A stretch of 10,046 nucleotides of DNA from an uncultured Chloroflexota bacterium (lineage in GTDB: Bacteria > Chloroflexota > Anaerolineae > Promineifilales > Promineifilaceae), in contig CALFEW010000336.1 in the NCBI GenBank assembly GCA_937958365.1, forward strand, positions 1 through 10,046, read 5' to 3'. The notes under the pieces are model-generated. The model made no database searches. It had not been told where the DNA came from and was given only the letters and a program-made list of their open reading frames with translations. Every line of letters begins with the position of its first letter. Positions within the stretch are counted from its first letter, which is position 1. Below are positions 6,387 to 10,046 of the stretch, one piece after another. The position numbers and the translations under genes were made by a program.

Positions 6387-6990
6387 GTTAACAACGCCAA
6401 TTTCTGACGCCGACATCCGCAACTTAAAATCGGGCGATACCGTTTCTTTGAATGGCGTCATCGTCACCGGCCGTGACGCGGCGCATAAGTTCCTGATCGA
6501 ACACTTCATCAAACGGCCGTCTCAGCCGGATGAAATGCCATTGTACGAAGACCTTAAAAGGCTGATGGACGGCAGCGTGATTTACCACTGCGGCCCGGTG
6601 GTGAAAACTCATGAAGATGGCTCCTATTCCTTTGTCGCGGCCGGTCCGACCACCAGCATCCGCGAGGAACCGTACCAGGCTGACGTGATTCGCCATTTCA
6701 ACTTGAAGGGCGTTATCGGCAAGGGGGGCATGGGGGCAAAAACGCTGCAAGCGTGCCAGGAGCAGCCGGCCGTTTACCTGCACGCCATCGGCGGCGCGGC
6801 CAGTTTCATCGCCCAATCGGTGAAGGAAGTGTTGGGTGTGTATCTGCTGGAATTTGGCGTGCCGGAAGCGATGTGGGTGATTCGCGTGGAGAATTTCCCG
6901 GTGGTGGTGACGATGGACAGCCACGGGACGAGCCTGCACAAGACGATTGAAGCCCAATCGAAAGAAAAACTTGTCGAATTAATCGGCTAA
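6379..6990 (+). CDS. Fumarate hydratase class I, beta subunit
   Basis: This is the C-terminal partner of the alpha subunit; together they form the active fumarase. It has 203 residues, the normal length for the split beta subunit. Visible family motifs are VSLNGVIVTGRDAAH (22-36), YHCGPVV (69-75), AGPTTSIREEPY (88-99), VIGKGGMGAKT (112-122) and the C-terminal FPVVVTMDSHGTSL (173-186), which holds substrate-binding and catalytic residues in related enzymes. The start ATG 6379 overlaps the end of the alpha gene, and GGAGG (6368-6372) lies 6 nt before it inside the alpha coding region. Tartrate dehydratase beta is the main alternative. Confidence 0.92.
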   Translation: MPELTTPISDADIRNLKSGDTVSLNGVIVTGRDAAHKFLIEHFIKRPSQPDEMPLYEDLKRLMDGSVIYHCGPVVKTHEDGSYSFVAAGPTTSIREEPYQADVIRHFNLKGVIGKGGMGAKTLQACQEQPAVYLHAIGGAASFIAQSVKEVLGVYLLEFGVPEAMWVIRVENFPVVVTMDSHGTSLHKTIEAQSKEKLVELIG

Positions 6991-7018
6991 CGCTGAACGG
7001 TCGAAAACTGAAAACTGA

Positions 7019-7058
7019 AGATTAAAGATTGAGGATTGGCCCGCCCAGTCTTTAATCT
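7019..7058. terminator. Inverted repeat downstream of the fumarase genes
   Basis: AGATTAAAGA (7019-7028) and TCTTTAATCT (7049-7058) are perfect complements around a 20-nt spacer, 28 bp after the beta-subunit stop. The stem is A+T-rich and the loop long, so termination strength is doubtful. The surrounding AAAACTGAAGATTAAAGATTG wording is internally repetitive. Confidence 0.35.
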
Positions 7059-7108
7059 CAGTAGTTTAAAAAACCTGCCGCGAATTCCACGAATGATGCG
7101 GTTTTATT

Positions 7109-7213
7109 TGTCATGCTGAGGTCCTCCGAAGCATCCCTTTCCCCTGAAATACTGAATTTGTAGGGATTCCCCCATTCGGCTGCGCTCAGGGCCGAAGACT
7201 CCTCGGAATGACA
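7109..7213. repeat. 105-bp intergenic element with imperfect terminal inverted repeats
   Basis: The element begins TGTCATGCTGAGG (7109-7121) and ends CCTCGGAATGACA (7201-7213); the ends match 11 of 13 bases as inverted repeats. The interior carries further related segments (CCGAAGCATCCC, CGGCTGCGCTCAGGGCCGAAG). This TGTCATnCnGAGg...nCAGnATGACA style is, from general knowledge, a common dispersed non-coding repeat in many environmental bacterial genomes. No target duplication is apparent. It lies between the fumarase genes and the oxidoreductase gene. Confidence 0.6.
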
Positions 7214-7257
7214 CGTGTTTTTCGATCTACTGAATCTTTAATTTTCTGGAGGCATGG

Positions 7258-8247
7258 ATGAAAAAAGTACGTTGGGGATTGGTTTCGACAGCGAATATTA
7301 ACCGGCGGTTGATTCCGGCGATTCGGGCGTCGGTGGGTGGGGAGTTAACGGCCGTTTCCAGCCGTTCCCGCGCTTCGGCAGAAGCCTACGCCGCCAAATG
7401 GGACATCCCGCAAGCCTTTGGCAGCTACGAAGCCATGTTGGATTCCGACGCGGTAGATGCCGTGTATATCAGCCTGCCCAACCACCTGCACGCCGAATGG
7501 ACGATCTATGCCCTGGAACACGGCAAACATGTGTTGTGCGAGAAGCCCTTCGCCCTGTCGCTGGACGAAGTGGACGCGATGATCGCCGCCAGCGAGCGCA
7601 CCGGCTGCCGCCTGGCGGAAGCCTTCATGTACCGCCACCACCCACAGACGAAACTGGTGAAGGAGATGATGGTCTACGGCCGTCTCGGACAAATCACCAT
7701 CCTGCGCGGCGCGTTTGACTTTGCCATGGCTGACCCGGCGACCAACGTGCGCATGGTCCCCGAATGGGGCGGCGGCGCGCTGTGGGACGTGGGTGTCTAC
7801 CCCATGAGTTACGCGCAAAACCTGATGGGCGGCCCGCCGGAATGGGTCTTTGGCGACCAGTGGATTGGCGCGTCCGGCGTGGATGAGGTGTTTGCCGGGC
7901 AGATGCGTTACGCCAACGGCGTGATGGCCCAATTCACCTGCGCCTTTCGCACGCCGTTCCACACCTTTTTTGAGATTGTGGGCACGCAAGGGCGGGTGCT
8001 GCTGACACGGCCGTTTGTGGGTCCCCAGGAAGGCATTGTCACGTTTTACCCGGCTGATGGCGAGCCGGAAACCATTGCCATACCCGATCAGGAGCTTTAT
8101 TTGGGCGAGGTAGAGGATATGAACACGGCCGTTCTCGATGGCGCGCCCAACTTCCTGACCCTGGCCGAAAGCCGGAACCACGTGCGTACCATTCTGGCGT
8201 TGTACGAATCGGCGCAGCGCGGCGAAGTGGTTCGCCTGGCTGGTTAA
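7258..8247 (+). CDS. Gfo/Idh/MocA-family oxidoreductase
   Basis: This 329-residue, probably cytoplasmic NAD(P)-dependent dehydrogenase is of the sugar/polyol/diol family. The N-terminal Rossmann fold starts with WGLVSTANI (residues 6-14, dinucleotide loop), followed by VYISLPNHLHAEW (69-81). The catalytic-region signature CEKPFAL (94-100) contains Lys96. The C-terminal alpha/beta domain carries GGGALWDVGVYP (171-182), with Asp177 and Tyr181 at positions where other members have catalytic Asp and His/Tyr. The overall wording is close to the trans-dihydrodiol / D-xylose dehydrogenase branch, but the substrate cannot be assigned. GGAGG (7248-7252) lies 5 nt before ATG 7258; an out-of-frame ATG at 7254 is ignored. 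The stop codon overlaps that of the convergent small gene. Separation from the fumarase genes by about 270 bp of repeats suggests its own transcript. Confidence 0.92.
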   Translation: MKKVRWGLVSTANINRRLIPAIRASVGGELTAVSSRSRASAEAYAAKWDIPQAFGSYEAMLDSDAVDAVYISLPNHLHAEWTIYALEHGKHVLCEKPFALSLDEVDAMIAASERTGCRLAEAFMYRHHPQTKLVKEMMVYGRLGQITILRGAFDFAMADPATNVRMVPEWGGGALWDVGVYPMSYAQNLMGGPPEWVFGDQWIGASGVDEVFAGQMRYANGVMAQFTCAFRTPFHTFFEIVGTQGRVLLTRPFVGPQEGIVTFYPADGEPETIAIPDQELYLGEVEDMNTAVLDGAPNFLTLAESRNHVRTILALYESAQRGEVVRLAG

Positions 8248-8456
8248 TCCGGCTGCGCGGGCGTAGATTTGTCTTTCTCCGGCGCTGTTTCAGCGTCCAG
8301 GTAAGCAAACAGCTCTTCCAGCGACGCAAAACCGCGTCGCTCGCCGGTGGCCGGAAATTCCAATGAGGCGTGCCAGACGTGCTGGCCCTCGTCTTTCGTT
8401 TCCCACAGGCGCAGCAAATAGGAGAAATAGCGCAGTTTCTTTTTGTTGCGATTCAC
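8244..8456 (-). CDS. Conserved-looking 70-residue small protein, function unknown
   Basis: Start GTG 8456-8454 is chosen because AAGGAG lies 7 nt upstream on the minus strand. A GTG six codons earlier (8474) is in frame, but would place that ribosome binding site inside the gene. The 70-residue product has a basic start (NRNKKK), then an aromatic core FSYLLRLWETKDEGQHVWHA with a SLEFPATGERRGFASLEELFAYL segment, and a charged tail. The pattern (strand-turn-strand, then a short helix ending in LFAYLD) resembles small conserved proteins of Chloroflexota that I know only as hypothetical. It has no signal peptide and no membrane segment. The sequence contains an internal 8-bp hairpin (8320-8341). 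It ends tail to tail with the oxidoreductase, sharing the bases TTAA at 8244-8247. Function not recognised. Confidence 0.75.
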   Translation of the reverse strand: MNRNKKKLRYFSYLLRLWETKDEGQHVWHASLEFPATGERRGFASLEELFAYLDAETAPEKDKSTPAQPD

Positions 8457-8481
8457 TGCTGCACTCCTTCGCACGCCAATT

Positions 8482-8512
8482 GTAGAAGGCGAGTTATCGG
8501 CTCGCCCTCTAC
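8482..8512. repeat. Imperfect hairpin upstream of the small gene
   Basis: Arms GTAGA-A-GGCGAG (8482-8493) and CTCGCC-C-TCTAC (8501-8512) pair with one A-C mismatch around the 7-nt loop TTATCGG. It lies 26 bp upstream of the small gene's start on the minus strand. A leader structure or a dispersed repeat are both possible. Confidence 0.5.
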
Positions 8513-8598
8513 GAAAAACTCACCCCAACCCAAAGGGGGAGACAACCAGTTCGCTCTTTGAGCCAGGGAGAAGAAACGCCTTTACGATCCCTATTTCT

Positions 8599-8669
8599 GG
8601 CATGGTTCATTCTCTGCTAAATCTCTTGTAGCCGCGGTATCGTTACCGCGGCTACTGCTGAACCATGCC
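8599..8669. mobile_element. 71-bp MITE-like element with 8-bp target duplication
   Basis: Perfect 11-bp terminal inverted repeats, GGCATGGTTCA (8599-8609) and TGAACCATGCC (8659-8669), are flanked on both sides by the identical octamer CTATTTCT (8591-8598 and 8670-8677). Inside lies a second perfect hairpin with 12-bp arms (GTAGCCGCGGTA, 8628-8639; complement 8644-8655) and loop TCGT. It has no coding capacity. Length, ends and duplication fit a miniature inverted-repeat element moved by a transposase elsewhere. It sits exactly at the 3' end of the beta-helix gene; the right duplication includes that gene's TAG stop. The inner hairpin may now serve as its terminator. Confidence 0.7.
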
Positions 8670-10046
8670 CTATTTCTTGATCATGGGCAGATACACCGCG
8701 TAATGAGGTTGATACAATGGGGAAAGCCCGGTCGTCGTGCCCAGGCTCATGCCTGGGATGGTGTTGTGCTGCGTCGTCGTGCTGGTGGTACGCAGCCCCT
8801 GACCAGCCGTAAGCGCCGCCGGCAGGGTAGCCGACCAGTTGCCGCTGCTGTTGGCCGTCACCACCGCCAGCGATTGCAGCGTCTCGGTGATGGCGTCGCT
8901 GTCGTCCAGGAAGAGTTCGATGGTGCAGTTGGGGCAAGGACTGCCGGCGCCGTTGACGCCGCTAACGGCCGTGCCGTTAATGCTCGTCACCTGCGCCGGT
9001 TTGAAATTGCGGAAAGCGTCGGGCAGGCTTTTGGTGATCTGGATGGCGTCTTCCGGGCTGTTGTTGCCTTCAATTTCTCCCCAGGGCGTCAGCTTTTTGA
9101 TGATGTTGCCGCGCAGCGTGTTGGCGTCTGATGTGGAAACGACCGGCGTGTCGTTGAGGGAAATGGCCGAAAGCCCCGGCCGGATGATCCGGTTGGTGGT
9201 GATCTGGTTAAATTCCGTGCCGCCCTGGAGGTAAATGCCCCGTCCGCACACGCCAATTTCGGCGTTGGCTGCGTCCAGACCGATTCTGTTGTCGCGGATG
9301 ATGTGGTTGTCGCCGCTGACGCGAATGGTGTCCGCCTGGATGGTGGGGGGTTCTACGGCAATGCGCAAACCGGCGAAGATGTTGTCTTCAATCAGGTTGC
9401 CGTCGCCGCTGACGCTGATGCCGCTGCCGCCCAACCAGTCCCACTGTGTGCAAATCAGGCTGGGGTTTGTTTCTTTGTCCGGCACAGTTCCATCGGCAAT
9501 CGTGCCGACGTAGTTGTTGGCAAAAGTCCCGTCGTCGCCGTTGATGGCCGCCGCGACGCCGGCCAGCCCGGTGAATACGTTGTTTTGGATGACGTTGCCA
9601 GTGCTGTTTTCGGCGACGGAAACGGCCGTGTTGCCACTGCCATCATCTTCCCCACCGCCGCGCAGCACAATGTCCGTGCCGTCATCGCTCAGGCCAAACC
9701 AGTTGTCTTCGATGAGGTTGCTGCTGGAATTGACGTAGATGTGGGTTTTGAACATTTGGAAGCCCAGCCCGCGAATCTCGTTGCTGTTTTGCGCCCCTGT
9801 TTCGCCAACTTTTAGTCCGTCCCATTGGCCGGTTCCCGAACCCACCAGGATGATTTTTGGCCCGGTTGCCCGGCCGTTTGGCTGCGTGCTGCCGTCTACG
9901 ATGATGCTGCCATTCAGATAGCGCAGCGTGGCGTTATCTACGCTGGAAATGCCGATAAACTGGATTTTCCAGATTTGCAGGGCGCTGACGTACCCTTCAT
10001 CGGCCGTCGCCGGGATGTCGAAGGCGATCAGGACCGGTTTCTGGTT
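8670..10046 (-). CDS. Secreted parallel beta-helix repeat protein, C-terminal part (5' end outside window)
   Basis: The frame is open from the window edge (10046) to TAG 8672-8670, giving 458 visible residues. Most of them read as a right-handed parallel beta-helix of the NosD / pectate-lyase-like type. They contain repeated short turns such as LIEDNWFGLSDDG, VIQNNVFTGLAG, LIEDNIFAGL, IIRDNRIGLD and TLRGNIIKKL, with a preceding IIVDGSTQPNGRATGPKI segment. A C-terminal Ig/carboxypeptidase-like module follows, starting near SPCPNCTIELFLDD and running through SGNWSATLPAAL. The protein ends in HYAVYLPMIKK, a tail like those of many secreted Chloroflexota proteins (general impression, not a named family). 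It is probably extracellular or cell-surface, possibly binding or cleaving polysaccharide; no catalytic residues were identified. The signal peptide would lie outside the window. An internal GTG at 9845 is not the start, because homologous sequence continues upstream. The MITE-like element abuts its stop. Confidence 0.85.
   Translation of the reverse strand, partial: NQKPVLIAFDIPATADEGYVSALQIWKIQFIGISSVDNATLRYLNGSIIVDGSTQPNGRATGPKIILVGSGTGQWDGLKVGETGAQNSNEIRGLGFQMFKTHIYVNSSSNLIEDNWFGLSDDGTDIVLRGGGEDDGSGNTAVSVAENSTGNVIQNNVFTGLAGVAAAINGDDGTFANNYVGTIADGTVPDKETNPSLICTQWDWLGGSGISVSGDGNLIEDNIFAGLRIAVEPPTIQADTIRVSGDNHIIRDNRIGLDAANAEIGVCGRGIYLQGGTEFNQITTNRIIRPGLSAISLNDTPVVSTSDANTLRGNIIKKLTPWGEIEGNNSPEDAIQITKSLPDAFRNFKPAQVTSINGTAVSGVNGAGSPCPNCTIELFLDDSDAITETLQSLAVVTANSSGNWSATLPAALTAGQGLRTTSTTTQHNTIPGMSLGTTTGLSPLYQPHYAVYLPMIKK

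Larger units (their letters stand above)
376..9629. repeat. Highly iterated palindrome ACGGCCGT, 17 copies
   Basis: Copies start at 376, 701, 1693, 1889, 2164, 2585, 2621, 4283, 4559, 5373, 6513, 7348, 7676, 8007, 8125, 8965 and 9622. Many extend to AACGGCCGTT. They occur in genes on both strands and between genes. In genes they are read in different frames: Thr-Ala-Val (4283, 4559, 8125), Tyr-Gly-Arg (7676) and Lys-Arg-Pro (6513). Selection or spread therefore acts on DNA rather than protein. For a base composition near 57% G+C, chance alone predicts about 0.25 copies in 10 kb (rough hand estimate). Confidence 0.8.

Noticed and set aside
7345..8181. 278-codon open frame on the minus strand
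   Set aside because: Antisense to the oxidoreductase with the same shadow composition, and no ribosome binding site.

Overview
The window looks like chromosomal DNA from a bacterium of moderately high G+C, most likely a Chloroflexota (Anaerolineae-like) lineage. This placement is an inference. It rests on a secreted beta-helix protein ending in a YLPMIKK-type tail, a small Trp-rich conserved protein, intergenic spaces full of short dispersed hairpin repeats, and extreme over-use of the octamer ACGGCCGT (17 copies in 10 kb). No rRNA, tRNA, CRISPR array or phage gene was recognised.

Layout. Positions 1-498 hold the C-terminal third of argininosuccinate lyase (argH, + strand). Facing it are a single-domain response regulator (538-927, -) and, after about 490 bp without a gene, a small zincin-type metallopeptidase (1422-1799, -). 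Diverging from the metallopeptidase is a DUF3307-like membrane protein (2015-2554, +).

The centre is a carbon-metabolism block on the + strand: an unusual double-length malic enzyme (2798-5308), then the alpha and beta subunits of a class I iron-sulfur fumarase (5493-6386 and 6379-6990, overlapping by 8 bp). Fumarase hydrates fumarate to malate and malic enzyme decarboxylates malate oxidatively to pyruvate, so the block links the TCA cycle to pyruvate. A Gfo/Idh/MocA-family oxidoreductase follows (7258-8247, +). It meets, stop against stop, a 70-residue conserved small protein (8244-8456, -). The right end is the C-terminal part of a large secreted parallel beta-helix protein (8670 to beyond 10046, -).

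Most striking points. (1) The malic enzyme is two malic-enzyme units fused head to tail. The N-terminal unit keeps the YTPGVA tyrosine loop but has lost a metal-binding Asp and the substrate-binding Asn residues. The C-terminal unit keeps the metal and substrate residues but has a remodelled tyrosine loop. The two halves may therefore complement each other. (2) ACGGCCGT behaves like a HIP1-style highly iterated palindrome, in several reading frames and between genes. (3) A 71-bp MITE-like element with perfect 11-bp terminal inverted repeats and an 8-bp target duplication sits directly at the stop codon of the beta-helix gene. (4) Several other intergenic hairpins are probably members of dispersed repeat families.
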